Part shown: piece by piece, positions 25,727 to 34,747 of the stretch
Layout of the letters: every line of letters begins with the position of its first letter
Position numbering within the stretch: position 1 is the first letter of the stretch
NCBI GenBank assembly: GCA_021323675.1
Contig: JAJPKP010000018.1
Span: 49,567 to 113,566 of the forward strand
From: Pseudomonadota bacterium
Lineage (GTDB): Bacteria; Desulfobacterota; Binatia; Binatales; Binataceae
DNA length: 64,000 nucleotides
Direction: 5' to 3'
Program-made: the position numbers and the translations under genes
Notes under the pieces: model-generated
What the model was told of the DNA's origin: nothing
Seen by the model: only the letters and a program-made list of their open reading frames with translations
Databases searched by the model: none

Positions 25727-27550
25727 ATGAGTGATTCAGTCAGCGTTTCCGCCAACCACGGAATTGACGGTCTCGACTTCGATCCCGATGCTTTGCGCGC
25801 CAGGTATCGCGAGGAGCGCGACAAACGCATCCGCCCCGACGGCAACGATCAGTACGTCGAAGTCAAGGGCGACTTCAGCCGCTATATAGACGATCCCTAC
25901 GTTGAGCCCGGATTTACGAGGGCGCCGCTCAACGATGCGGTCGAAGTGTTGATCATCGGCGGCGGCTTCGGCGGCTTGCTCGCGGGCGCGCGGCTGCGTC
26001 AGGCCGGAGTCCAGGACATTCGCGTCATCGAGAAGGGCGGAGATTTCGGCGGGACCTGGTACTGGAACCGCTACCCGGGCGCGCAGTGCGATATCGAGTC
26101 GTACATCTATCTGCCGCTGCTCGAAGAGACCGGTTACATCCCCAAAGAGAAATATTCGTTCGCGCCGGAAATCCTGGCGCACGCCCGGCGCATCGGAGAG
26201 AAGTTCGATCTCTACCGCGGAGCCCTGTTTCAGACCCAGATCCGGAACATGGTCTGGAGCGACGAGGAATGCCGATGGATTGTCACGACCGATCGTGACG
26301 ATCGCCTGCGCGCCCGCTTCGTGGTCATGTCCAGCGGGCCGCTCAACCGCCCCAAACTTCCCGGCATCCCCGGAATCGATACTTTCAAGGGCCACACGTT
26401 TCACACCAGCCGATGGGATTACGAGTACACCGGCGGCGATACCACCGGAAATCTGCACAAGCTGGGCGACAAGCGCGTTGCCGTGATCGGCACCGGCGCC
26501 ACGGCGATTCAGTGCGTGCCGCATCTCGCCCGCCACGCGCGGCATCTTTATGTCTTCCAGCGCACGCCCTCATCGGTCGATGAGCGGGGCAACCGCCCCA
26601 CCGATCCCGAGTGGGTAAAATCGCTCACTCCCGGATGGCAGAAGCGGCGGATGGAGAACTTCAACACGCTGGTGACGGGAGGCAACGCGGAAGTAGATCT
26701 CGTGAGCGACGGATGGACCGACATCATCCGCAACCTCGGGGCGATCCTCCCGCGCAAGAGCGAGGGTGTGACGTCGCCGGAGGAAATGGCCCGGATGATG
26801 GAGCTGGCGGATTTCAAGAAGATGAACCAGATCCGGGCGCGGGTGGATGCGGTCGTCAAGGACAAGCGGACTGCCGAGGCGCTCAAGCCCTGGTATCGGC
26901 AGTTTTGCAAGCGTCCCACCTTCAACGACGAATACTTGCCCTCGTTCAATCGGCCTAACGTCACTTTGGTCGATACCCGGGGCCGCGGCGTTGACCGCAT
27001 TACCGACAAAGGCCTCGTGTTCGATGGAGTCGAATACGAGGTCGATTGCATCATCTTCGCCACCGGCTTCGAGGTCGGCACCGCCTACACCCGGCGCGCC
27101 GGTCTGGAAGTCTATGGGCGCGGCAACAAATCACTGACCGAGTACTGGGCGAACGGACTCAGGACGCTGCACGGCTTCTATAGCCACGGATTTCCCAACT
27201 GCTTCCATATGGGAATCACGCAGAATTCGCTGACCGCCAACTTTCCGCATATGCTGGAGGAGCAATCGCAGCACATCACCGCGCTTATCCAGCACGCCAA
27301 GGAGCAAGAGGCCCGATGCATCGAGCCGACCGCCGAGGCCGAAGCCGAGTGGATCGCCACGATCAGGCGGAAAGCGATCAACAACCTCGGGTTTCTCCAG
27401 GAATGCACGCCCGGCTACTACAACAACGAAGGCCAGCCGGGTCAGGGCAGCGGACTCGGCGGCGAGATGTATGGCGGCGGCCCGATCGAGTTCTTCCAGA
27501 TCGTCCGTAAGTGGCGCGAAGATGGAATGAAGGGCGTTCTTTTCACCTGA
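25727..27550 (+). CDS. Type I Baeyer-Villiger monooxygenase
   Basis: The 607-residue flavoprotein has the FAD loop GGGFGG at 78-83, the BVMO fingerprint FxGxxxHxxxWD (FKGHTFHTSRWD, near 220-231) and the NADPH loop GTGATAIQ near 255. The N-terminal extension of about 70 residues is like that of cyclododecanone/steroid-type BVMOs. It inserts oxygen next to a ketone to give an ester or lactone, using NADPH and O2. Nearby hydrolase and acyl-CoA dehydrogenase could act in the same breakdown route. Confidence 0.92.
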   Translation: MSDSVSVSANHGIDGLDFDPDALRARYREERDKRIRPDGNDQYVEVKGDFSRYIDDPYVEPGFTRAPLNDAVEVLIIGGGFGGLLAGARLRQAGVQDIRVIEKGGDFGGTWYWNRYPGAQCDIESYIYLPLLEETGYIPKEKYSFAPEILAHARRIGEKFDLYRGALFQTQIRNMVWSDEECRWIVTTDRDDRLRARFVVMSSGPLNRPKLPGIPGIDTFKGHTFHTSRWDYEYTGGDTTGNLHKLGDKRVAVIGTGATAIQCVPHLARHARHLYVFQRTPSSVDERGNRPTDPEWVKSLTPGWQKRRMENFNTLVTGGNAEVDLVSDGWTDIIRNLGAILPRKSEGVTSPEEMARMMELADFKKMNQIRARVDAVVKDKRTAEALKPWYRQFCKRPTFNDEYLPSFNRPNVTLVDTRGRGVDRITDKGLVFDGVEYEVDCIIFATGFEVGTAYTRRAGLEVYGRGNKSLTEYWANGLRTLHGFYSHGFPNCFHMGITQNSLTANFPHMLEEQSQHITALIQHAKEQEARCIEPTAEAEAEWIATIRRKAINNLGFLQECTPGYYNNEGQPGQGSGLGGEMYGGGPIEFFQIVRKWREDGMKGVLFT

Positions 27551-27592
27551 CGCCCGATGCGGCGGTTACAGCCCCGCAGTCGATCGATCATA

Positions 27593-27635
27593 ACGGCCGC
27601 CGAACCGGCAGGATGAGAAAGCCCGCGGCGGCCGT
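27593..27635. terminator. Hairpin between convergent BVMO and AAA ATPase genes
   Basis: Ten-base perfect arms ACGGCCGCCG (27593-27602) and CGGCGGCCGT (27626-27635) lie in the 124-base gap between two convergent genes. No T-run on either side. Probably a bidirectional transcript-end structure. Confidence 0.5.
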
Positions 27636-27674
27636 CTGTTCACCGCCAAATGCGGAATCCCTTTCCGATTTGGC

Positions 27675-28478
27675 TTAGTCATCGCCAACCAGGTGGCGCA
27701 GGAACTTGGCCGGATTGTTCAGGAAGGCCTTGGTAATTTTCACGTGATCGAGTTCTTCGTAGGGCATGACTCGAATCTGATCGTCTTCGAGTAAAAGGAT
27801 CTGCGCCTCCGGCAGCGCCATCAGGATTGGAGAGTGTGTCGCGATGACAAACTGGCAGTCGTTGCGGGCACGACCCGCGATCAATGCCAGCAAGGAAAGT
27901 ATCCACTTCGGAGAGAGCGGGGCTTCCGGTTCGTCGAGGAAGTACAACCCCCGCGGCGCGAGCCGGTCGCTCAGCAAATCCAAAAAGGTTTCGCCGTGAG
28001 AACGCGCCATCGGGTCGTATCCGTACTTGCGCGTGAGGCGTTCCTTCATGTACTCGGCGGAACCGGTGCGGGGCAGGGTCTGATCGCGGATCCGCTCCTG
28101 GTCGAGTTCTTCCAGCGTCATCTTCTCTTCTTGGCGCAGCCGTGCCGCGCGCAACGAATACCCGAGCACGTCCTCAGCGCGCACGAACAAGGTCCGTGAC
28201 GCACGACGCTTGCGCGCAAAGCGGAATCCGCGTGCGAATTCATGCGCGGCCCACAGCGACTCGTCCTGATCGATGTCCGCGCTGCCCGCGGCGATCGCGC
28301 GGGCTCCAACCGCAAGCCCCTCCAGCAGCGTCGACTTGCCGCATCCGTTCTCGCCAACCAAAAACGTGACGCGAGCTGAGAATTCAAGCATGGACAAGTC
28401 GTGAAAAAGCCGCATCGACCACGGAAACTGGTCCTTTGGGCGCGGCATTTCCGTTTGCCTGATGCCGGTAAGAAACAC
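27675..28478 (-). CDS. AAA family ATPase, ABC/RecF-like
   Basis: The 267-residue protein has Walker A GENGCGKST at 42-50, an LYFLDEPEAPLSP Walker B segment near 173-185 and the switch IATHSPILMALP. It is the compact predicted ATPase type (COG3910-like), without a nuclease domain. A helical insert with DQERIRDQTLPRTG fills the middle. No partner gene is adjacent, so a defence role is not supported here. Confidence 0.85.
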   Translation of the reverse strand: MFLTGIRQTEMPRPKDQFPWSMRLFHDLSMLEFSARVTFLVGENGCGKSTLLEGLAVGARAIAAGSADIDQDESLWAAHEFARGFRFARKRRASRTLFVRAEDVLGYSLRAARLRQEEKMTLEELDQERIRDQTLPRTGSAEYMKERLTRKYGYDPMARSHGETFLDLLSDRLAPRGLYFLDEPEAPLSPKWILSLLALIAGRARNDCQFVIATHSPILMALPEAQILLLEDDQIRVMPYEELDHVKITKAFLNNPAKFLRHLVGDD

Positions 28479-28690
28479 GCCTCGATTTTGCCTCGCGAAT
28501 CACCGGTTGTCACCGATCTTCGCCGATCCGGCCGCAATTCGGAAGAAATGCCTGGGCCGAGACGTATCAATCCGGGCTATCAACGCCTGGTCGAGGCATT
28601 GGCTGTCTTCATTTGGCCGCTCGAATGGCAGGGTCGTGCGGCCTTTCGTGAAGCCGTGGTTCGCGAGACAATTCATTCAGGGTCTGCGCG

Positions 28691-30112
28691 ATGAGCGCGG
28701 GCGACGGATTTCTCCTCATGAAGCAGCCGTCTCCACCGCGAAAAATAATCGTGCTTGGCGCGGGACTGTCGGGATTGGTCGGTGCGTATGAACTCATGCA
28801 GGCCGGGCACGAGGTGACAGTCTTCGAGGCTCGGATGCGCCCCGGCGGCCGCGTGCAGACCTGGGCCGATCCGTTCGCCGACGGGCTTTATACGGAAGCG
28901 GGCGCCGCGGGGATCATTCCAGTCGAGCCGGATCTCGTGCTTCGCTACACGCGGATTTTCAACCTGGCTTTGGCGGGGCCAGAGCCGCGCGAGTTCCCCT
29001 TTATCCACTACTTCAGAGGTACGCGAATCATCGACTATGGGGCATCGCCGATTTCCTGGCCGCTCGATCTCTCGCCCGAGGAGCGGTCGCTCGGATTGCT
29101 CGGGATGCGGACCCGGTACATCAAGCCCGCGGTGGACGAAATCGTGCGGGCCCACGCCGACGGCGCGATCGGCGACGTGATGGCGAAATACGACGCGATC
29201 TCGTTCCATGAGTTTCTGGCCCGAGCCGGGGCGTCGCCCGACGCAATCCGCCTGCTTGCGGTCGAGGATTGGGACCTGGTTGGCGAGGAGACCGATCCCC
29301 AGTCCGCCTTCGACGTGCTGTGCCAGACCACGACCTACAGCGCGTTTACGGGCACACGCTATTCGATAGAGGGCGGCAACGACGTTCTCCCCAAGGCGAT
29401 TGCCGCGGCTCTCGGCGATCGGGTCACTTATGGCAGCGAGGCGCTGCGCATCGAGCGCGATGAGCGGGAAGCCCGGGTGGTGGTGAAGCGCGGCGCAACC
29501 ATCGAGACAGTCTCTGCTGACTATGTGTTGTGTACTCTGCCGTTCTCGGTATTGCGGCATCTGGAAGTGTCGCCGCCGTTTTCAGCGAAGAAGCGCCAGG
29601 CCATCAACGATTTGTCCTATGCCTCGATCTCGCGCGTGTTTCTGCAGTTTTCGCGGCGTTTCTGGCGCGACGAAGGACTGTCCGGCTATGCATTCACGGA
29701 TCTGCCGGCCTCTTTCTTCTGGGACGGCGCCGCGCGCCAGCGAAGGACGCGCGGAATCCTTCAGGCCTTCACGATGGGCGAGCACGCGCGGCGCATTGCC
29801 GCGATGAGCGAGCCCGAGCGCGTCCTTTTCGCTCTCGAGCAGGCGGAGAGAGTCTACCCGGGCATCGCCAGCCTTTGCGAAGGCGGAGTGTCCAAGTGCT
29901 GGGACCTTGATCCGTATTCGCTGGGCGGATTTTCGTGGTTCAAACCCGGTGAGATGAAGTCGATGTATCCCGACATCGGGAAGCCCGAGGGACGCGTGCA
30001 TTTCGCGGGCGAGCACACCTCGTCGCTGTTGCTTCGCAACTCCGCGCAAGGCGCGATCGAATCAGGTATACGCGCCGCCCGCGAAATAGACGAGCTGAGC
30101 CACCCGCGCTGA
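28691..30112 (+). CDS. FAD-dependent amine oxidase
   Basis: The 473-residue protein has the Rossmann FAD motif VLGAGLSGLVGAYEL (22-36), Glu46, PGGRVQTW (51-58) and the C-terminal FAGEHTSSL, the flavin-binding end typical of monoamine oxidase-like proteins. The YSIEGGNDVLPKA segment is also standard. It probably oxidises an amine or amino acid, or desaturates a small molecule; no substrate clue in the neighbours. Confidence 0.87.
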   Translation: MSAGDGFLLMKQPSPPRKIIVLGAGLSGLVGAYELMQAGHEVTVFEARMRPGGRVQTWADPFADGLYTEAGAAGIIPVEPDLVLRYTRIFNLALAGPEPREFPFIHYFRGTRIIDYGASPISWPLDLSPEERSLGLLGMRTRYIKPAVDEIVRAHADGAIGDVMAKYDAISFHEFLARAGASPDAIRLLAVEDWDLVGEETDPQSAFDVLCQTTTYSAFTGTRYSIEGGNDVLPKAIAAALGDRVTYGSEALRIERDEREARVVVKRGATIETVSADYVLCTLPFSVLRHLEVSPPFSAKKRQAINDLSYASISRVFLQFSRRFWRDEGLSGYAFTDLPASFFWDGAARQRRTRGILQAFTMGEHARRIAAMSEPERVLFALEQAERVYPGIASLCEGGVSKCWDLDPYSLGGFSWFKPGEMKSMYPDIGKPEGRVHFAGEHTSSLLLRNSAQGAIESGIRAAREIDELSHPR

Positions 30113-30119
30113 GCGTCGC

Positions 30120-30584
30120 TCACGTTTCCATGCGGGCGAGTTCGGCCATGATCCGCTCGGGATGCGTCGCACGCCAGTAGATGCGCCCGCAGGAATCGCA
30201 CTGCGAGAAACGGGTCTGGCTTGCATACACGAACGGCGGCACGCGATACGCCACCGCTTCGCGGCTGACTTCCCTAAGCGGCGCGTTGCATCGCGAACAC
30301 CGCGTCAGAGCGTTGCGATGCGGATCGATCGCGAATCGGTGCAGCACCTCGCGAAGCTGATCCCGAACCCGCTCCGATCTCAGGTACAAGGCATCCGGCG
30401 CCGTACGCAGACGCTTGTCGCGCGTAAGGACAACTCGCCGCTCGGCGCGCGCGGCGCGCAGAAGCTCGGCGCCGCCCACGTTCGGATCGAAGCTTACGTC
30501 AACACCGCACAGCCTGAGCCATCGCGCCAAGCGCGCGAGCATCCGGTCGGCCGCAAAGCGCGGAACCTGGGCATTCGCTTCCAA
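30120..30584 (-). CDS. Mut7-C RNase-domain protein
   Basis: The 154-residue protein has the PIN-like Mut7-C fold: FAADRMLARLARWLRLCGVDV with Asp13, and VVLTRDKRLR with Asp56. It ends with a zinc ribbon of Cys96, Cys99, Cys129 and Cys132. The only start that keeps the first motif is a TTG at 30584, which is immediately preceded in frame by a stop. The family is a predicted RNase of unknown target. Convergent with the amine oxidase gene, 7 bases apart. Confidence 0.88.
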   Translation of the reverse strand: MEANAQVPRFAADRMLARLARWLRLCGVDVSFDPNVGGAELLRAARAERRVVLTRDKRLRTAPDALYLRSERVRDQLREVLHRFAIDPHRNALTRCSRCNAPLREVSREAVAYRVPPFVYASQTRFSQCDSCGRIYWRATHPERIMAELARMET

Positions 30585-30662
30585 TCAGAATGAATTATAC
30601 CTCACGATATATCCGCGCGAGGCGCGGGAAACTGGAAGGTCGAAGGGGTAGGATACGCGAGT

Positions 30663-32192
30663 ATGGGGGATTCTGCGTTGACATCCGATTGTGACGTTCT
30701 GGTGGTCGGCGCCGGCAACGCCGCTCTGTGCGCCGCCCTGGCGGCGCGCGAGCAGGGAGCCGCCCGAGTTATCGCTCTCGAGCGGGCGCAGCGCGACGAG
30801 CGCGGCGGCAACACCGCCTTTACCGCGGGCGGCTTTCGCGTCGCTTACAACAACCTCGACGAGTTGATGCAGTTGATGCCGGATCTGTCCGAAGAGGAAA
30901 GGAACACGACCGACTTCGGGACTTACACGGATGATCAATATTTCGAAGACATAGGCCGCGTGACCGAATATCGCACCGATCCCGATATGGCCGAGCTGCT
31001 GGTGCGGCGCAGCCGCGAAACTCTGCTCTGGATGCGAACCAAGGGCGTGAGGTTCGTTCCGATGTACGGGCGGCAGGCTTTCAAGGTCGAAGGGCGCTTC
31101 AAATTCTGGGGCGGACTTACGGTCGAAGCCTGGGGTGGCGGCCGGGGCCTTATCGACGCGCTGCACGAAGCGGCGCGCCGCGAGAATATCGAAGTGCGCT
31201 ACGGAACGCGCGCCGTCGCGCTTCTCGCCGACGACCAGGGTGTTCACGGAGTGCGGGTGCGCGCCGGCGGCAGGACCGAGGACATTGCCGCTCGTGCCGT
31301 GGTGCTGGCCAGCGGCGGCTTCGAGGCCAACGCCGAGTGGCGCGCCCGCTACCTCGGCCAGAACTGGGATCTCGCCAAGGTGCGTGGCACCCGCTTCAAC
31401 ACGGGCGACGGCATCCGGATGGCGCTCGAGGCCGGCGCGATGTCGTACGGGCACTGGTCGGGATGCCACGCGGTCGGATGGGATCGCAACGCGCCTGAAT
31501 TCGGCGATCTCGCGGTCGGCGACGGGTTCCAGAAACACAGCTATCCGCTGGGAATCATGATTAACGCCCGCGGACGGCGCTTTGTCGATGAAGGCGCGGA
31601 CTTCCGCAACTACACCTACGCCAGATACGGCCGCGCCATCCTCGAGCAGCCGGGGCAATTCGCCTGGCAAATCTTCGATCGCAAGGTGGCGCATCTGCTG
31701 CGCGACGAATACCGCATCCGCCAGGTGACCAAAGTCACTTCCGATTCGCTGCAGGATCTGGTCCGGCGGCTGGATGACGTCGATGCGGACGCGGCGCTCG
31801 CCGAGATCGCCGCATACAATCACGCGGTCGATCGATCGATTCCTTTCAATCCCAACATCAAGGACGGCCGATGCACGCGAGGGCTCGCCGTGCCCAAGAG
31901 CAACTGGGCCAATACGATCGACGAGCCTCCGTTCATGGCATTCGCGGTGACCTGCGGAATTACGTTCACCTTCGGCGGACTGCGCATCACCCGCCAGGGT
32001 GAAGTTGTCGATACCGAAGGAGCGCCGATACCCGGCCTGTACGCGGCCGGAGAGCTGGTCGGCGGGCTTTTCTACTTCAACTACGCGGGCGGTTCGGGAC
32101 TGATGGCGGGGGCGGTGTTCGGGAAAATTGCCGGCACAAGCGCGGGCGCTTTCGCGGTCAGGGGGCGCGGGCTGAAGCCCGCGCCCCGTTGA
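30663..32192 (+). CDS. FAD-dependent dehydrogenase, tricarballylate dehydrogenase-like
   Basis: The 509-residue flavoprotein has the FAD motif VVGAGNAALCAALAARE (14-30) and RGGNTAFTAGGFRV, as in TcuA-type enzymes of the fumarate reductase family. The ITFTFGGLRITRQGEVVD and GLYAAGELVGG segments bind flavin and substrate. It would oxidise or reduce a carboxylic acid. No TcuB-like electron partner is next to it. Its last codons form a perfect 11-base hairpin. Confidence 0.82.
   Translation: MGDSALTSDCDVLVVGAGNAALCAALAAREQGAARVIALERAQRDERGGNTAFTAGGFRVAYNNLDELMQLMPDLSEEERNTTDFGTYTDDQYFEDIGRVTEYRTDPDMAELLVRRSRETLLWMRTKGVRFVPMYGRQAFKVEGRFKFWGGLTVEAWGGGRGLIDALHEAARRENIEVRYGTRAVALLADDQGVHGVRVRAGGRTEDIAARAVVLASGGFEANAEWRARYLGQNWDLAKVRGTRFNTGDGIRMALEAGAMSYGHWSGCHAVGWDRNAPEFGDLAVGDGFQKHSYPLGIMINARGRRFVDEGADFRNYTYARYGRAILEQPGQFAWQIFDRKVAHLLRDEYRIRQVTKVTSDSLQDLVRRLDDVDADAALAEIAAYNHAVDRSIPFNPNIKDGRCTRGLAVPKSNWANTIDEPPFMAFAVTCGITFTFGGLRITRQGEVVDTEGAPIPGLYAAGELVGGLFYFNYAGGSGLMAGAVFGKIAGTSAGAFAVRGRGLKPAPR
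32162..32187. terminator. Perfect 11-base hairpin overlapping the end of a coding region
   Basis: Arms GGGGCGCGGGC and GCCCGCGCCCC flank a TGAA loop and lie inside the last codons of the dehydrogenase gene, just before its stop. The inner 8-base arms are identical to those at 6637-6656. No T-run follows. It may be a REP-like palindrome that entered the gene end. Confidence 0.55.
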
Positions 32193-32228
32193 GCCAGCGA
32201 TTTATTTTGCGGCCGAGCGCAAGCCTGG

Positions 32229-33305
32229 TTACGGCAGCAGTGCCGCGCGCGTTACTTCCTTGCGTTCGCTTTTGTCCAGCGCTTCGGCTGCGCGTGTCAG
32301 CGGAAACTTCGCATCGCACAGCTCCAGGTACGGATAGTGGTCGATGTGCTGAGCGAGGAAGTCGAGCGCCTTCTTCAGGTAATGCGGAGGATAGGTCGCG
32401 ATGCCGTGAATCTCGATCGACTTGAACGTCACCATCGAGGGAGCAAGCGGCGCGGTCAGGCCTCCCGAGATGTTGCCAAGTTCGAGCACGCGGCCGCCGT
32501 TGCGCACCAGGCTGACCGAGTCGACGAACGCCTGCGGAATTCCCGCCACCTCCAGCACCACATCGGGACCGGCTCCGCCGGTCAGCTCACGCACGCGCGT
32601 CTGGCGCGCCTTGAAGTCCGGGTACTGGCGAAGGTCGATGACCTCATCGGCGCCGAACCGCTTTGCCTGCGCGAGGCGCAAGTCAACCCCGTCGATTGCG
32701 ATCACGCGCGCGCCGCGCGCCTTCGCGATCGCCATCGCGTGCAGTCCCAGACCGCCCGCGCCGAGCACCAGCAGCTTCTCGCCGTAGGAAACCCGGCCGC
32801 GATCGAGCGCCCAATACACTTGCGACATCGCGCAGTTGGCGGAAGCGGCGATCAGGTCGGGCACGTTGTCGGGAATCCGGTAGAAATGCTGATCCGGTTT
32901 GATGAAGTAATGCGTCGCGAAGGTCGCGGTGAAGTGCGGCGGTTTGTCCGGATGCGCCGCGCCCATCACCCGGTTGAGACATCCCGCTTGATTTCCAGCC
33001 ACGCAATTGTCGCATCGATTGCACACCGTATAGTACACGGGCGCGATGCGATCGCCCTCCTTAACCGGCACTCCGGCCCAGTCTTTCGTCACGCCCTGTC
33101 CCAGCGCATGGATCACGCCGGCCATCTCATGTCCGGGCATGATGCCGCGCCGTCCGAACTCGCCCTTCCACATGTGCACTTCGGAGCCGCAGACGTTGGT
33201 CTGCGTGACTTTTGCGACTAGTCCGCCGGGGACCGGAGCGGGAACGTCGTATTCGAAGAAGTCGATCTTGTGGCCTTCGGGAATGAACGCAATCCTGCCC
33301 TTCAT
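32229..33305 (-). CDS. Zinc-dependent alcohol dehydrogenase
   Basis: The 358-residue medium-chain dehydrogenase has catalytic zinc ligands Cys39 (NVCGSE) and His59-Glu60, and structural Cys95, Cys98, Cys101 and Cys109. The nucleotide loop is LGAGGLGLHA. The frame is open upstream over the next gene, but ATG 33305 gives the normal start MKGRIAFIPEG. It is convergent with the dehydrogenase at 30663. Substrate unknown. Confidence 0.88.
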   Translation of the reverse strand: MKGRIAFIPEGHKIDFFEYDVPAPVPGGLVAKVTQTNVCGSEVHMWKGEFGRRGIMPGHEMAGVIHALGQGVTKDWAGVPVKEGDRIAPVYYTVCNRCDNCVAGNQAGCLNRVMGAAHPDKPPHFTATFATHYFIKPDQHFYRIPDNVPDLIAASANCAMSQVYWALDRGRVSYGEKLLVLGAGGLGLHAMAIAKARGARVIAIDGVDLRLAQAKRFGADEVIDLRQYPDFKARQTRVRELTGGAGPDVVLEVAGIPQAFVDSVSLVRNGGRVLELGNISGGLTAPLAPSMVTFKSIEIHGIATYPPHYLKKALDFLAQHIDHYPYLELCDAKFPLTRAAEALDKSERKEVTRAALLP

Positions 33306-33388
33306 GATATACAACCTCTGTTGCGCTGAACGTAGAAAAATCGGAGCCCGTTGGGCAAGCGCGGATTGCCGGCATTGAAAAACACAGG

Positions 33389-33835
33389 TCAAGGCCTGGT
33401 CGATTGCGAGGCCCAGTTCAGCAGCGCTTGCTTGTCCGCATCGCTCAGGCGCGCGGAGTGGTCGAGAACCGTATAATCTCCCGGAGGCATCGAACCCGAA
33501 CTGACAGACTTGGCGATGCTCTTGAGTTCGGCCGCCTTTTTTTCGGCATCGTAGGTCTGCCAGTCGGAAAAATTGAGAACATGCCGCGCGGAGTTGGATG
33601 CTAGATAAGTCGGAGAAACCGCCGCATACCAGGGCGCGGTTCCGCCGGTGGAATGACAACTGTAGCAAGAGGTTTCCAGAATCGCGTTGATGCGCGGATC
33701 GATGCTTGCGCTGGACGCGGCGCTTTCGGTGGCGGCCGGGGTTGTCGAGTTACTCTCCGTACTCGAGCATCCGGCCGCCCACGCGCAGCATGCCATCGCC
33801 AGCACAACGAGGCTCCAGATGGACACATCCTTCAT
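33389..33835 (-). CDS. Heme-binding lipoprotein (Haem_bd domain)
   Basis: The 148-residue protein has a lipoprotein signal with Cys23 (AWAAGC) and a single CxxCH heme motif (Cys57, Cys60, His61) in ILETSCYSCHSTGG. The following APWYAAVSP and LNFSDW are the signature of the Haem_bd family. A Ser/Thr/Ala-rich linker (24-45) tethers the domain to the membrane. It lies in the cell envelope and may carry electrons. Its 83-base gap to the alcohol dehydrogenase suggests possible cotranscription. Confidence 0.85.
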   Translation of the reverse strand: MKDVSIWSLVVLAMACCAWAAGCSSTESNSTTPAATESAASSASIDPRINAILETSCYSCHSTGGTAPWYAAVSPTYLASNSARHVLNFSDWQTYDAEKKAAELKSIAKSVSSGSMPPGDYTVLDHSARLSDADKQALLNWASQSTRP

Positions 33836-33965
33836 GGCGGAATCTTTACGCAGCGCGGCCGGTTCATTCCATAGGAAAGTCATCGTGGGAGCGTCGTGGA
33901 ATTGAAACGCACGGAAGCTTTTACGAGGGGCCGGTTGTGCCGGCTCAGCATCATGAGGCCGGCCG

Positions 33966-34661
33966 ATGCCAAAGCACTTTCTGTTTGAAAAGAACGGCGT
34001 CGTTACGACGATCACCTTCAATCGCCCAGAGCGGCGCAACTGTCTCGATGACGAGGTCATCCTCGAACTTGAACGCCTGGTGTACGACGTGCGCGACGAT
34101 CGCGAGACGCGCGTTCTCATCGCGACCGGCACCGGAAATGCCTTTTCGGCGGGCGCCGATCTGTCCGCGACGAAGGGGATCGAGGACCCGCGCGAGCGAG
34201 CCCGCGTGGCCAGGGAAAGGGCGGGGCAGTTTCCACGCCTGATCGGCAGGGTGTTCGAGGCGATTGCGCATCTCGAATGCATCACGATTGCCGCGGTCAA
34301 CGGATATGCGATCGGTGGCGGATGGTCGCTGGCGTTGGCGTTCGATTTCTGTATCGCGGTCGAGGATGCGGAGTTCTGGGTGCCCGAGGTCGAGATGGGA
34401 GTCCCGTATCGCGGCGCCCCGGCGCAACTGCTCGCGGCTCGGATGGGTCCATGGCGCGCGCGCGAGGCAATCCTCGAATGCCGCCATTACAGAGCGCCGG
34501 AACTGCTCGCGATGGGCGTCATCAACCGGATTGTGGCGCGCGAAGAGTTGATGCCCGCGGCGCGCGAACTCGCACAGGCGATGGCGAAGAAGCCCGCGCA
34601 GGCCATCGCGCAATCGAAGCGCGACATCAACGCCTTCTTCTTCGGCCAGCGGCTGTTTTAG
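33966..34661 (+). CDS. Enoyl-CoA hydratase/isomerase family protein
   Basis: The 231-residue crotonase-fold protein has the CoA/oxyanion segments NAFSAGADLSATKG and NGYAIGGGWSLALAFD and a Glu in PEVEMGVPYRGAP. It is about 25-30 residues shorter than usual, with a reduced C-terminal helical part. The active-site Glu pattern is not clear enough to say hydratase or isomerase. It is divergent from the heme lipoprotein. Confidence 0.87.
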   Translation: MPKHFLFEKNGVVTTITFNRPERRNCLDDEVILELERLVYDVRDDRETRVLIATGTGNAFSAGADLSATKGIEDPRERARVARERAGQFPRLIGRVFEAIAHLECITIAAVNGYAIGGGWSLALAFDFCIAVEDAEFWVPEVEMGVPYRGAPAQLLAARMGPWRAREAILECRHYRAPELLAMGVINRIVAREELMPAARELAQAMAKKPAQAIAQSKRDINAFFFGQRLF

Positions 34662-34684
34662 CTGTTCCCAGGGCGCGACGGGCC

Positions 34685-34721
34685 AAAAAAACGGCCGGAG
34701 AGACGCTGTCCGCTCCGGCCG
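34685..34721 (-). terminator. Rho-independent terminator of the amidohydrolase gene
   Basis: Read on the minus strand, arms CGGCCGGAG (34721-34713) and CTCCGGCCG (34700-34692) are followed directly by seven T residues (34691-34685). This is a textbook intrinsic terminator for the minus-strand gene ending at 34748. Confidence 0.85.
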
Positions 34722-34747
34722 CCGCACACATCGGGTCTTCGATCGGT

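Noticed and set aside
27675..28478. AAA ATPase as part of an anti-phage defence system
   Set aside because: No nuclease, reverse transcriptase, TOPRIM or other effector gene is next to it; the neighbours are metabolic.
33836..34300. Upstream extension of the heme lipoprotein frame
   Set aside because: It overlaps the divergent enoyl-CoA hydratase gene and would bury the lipoprotein signal.
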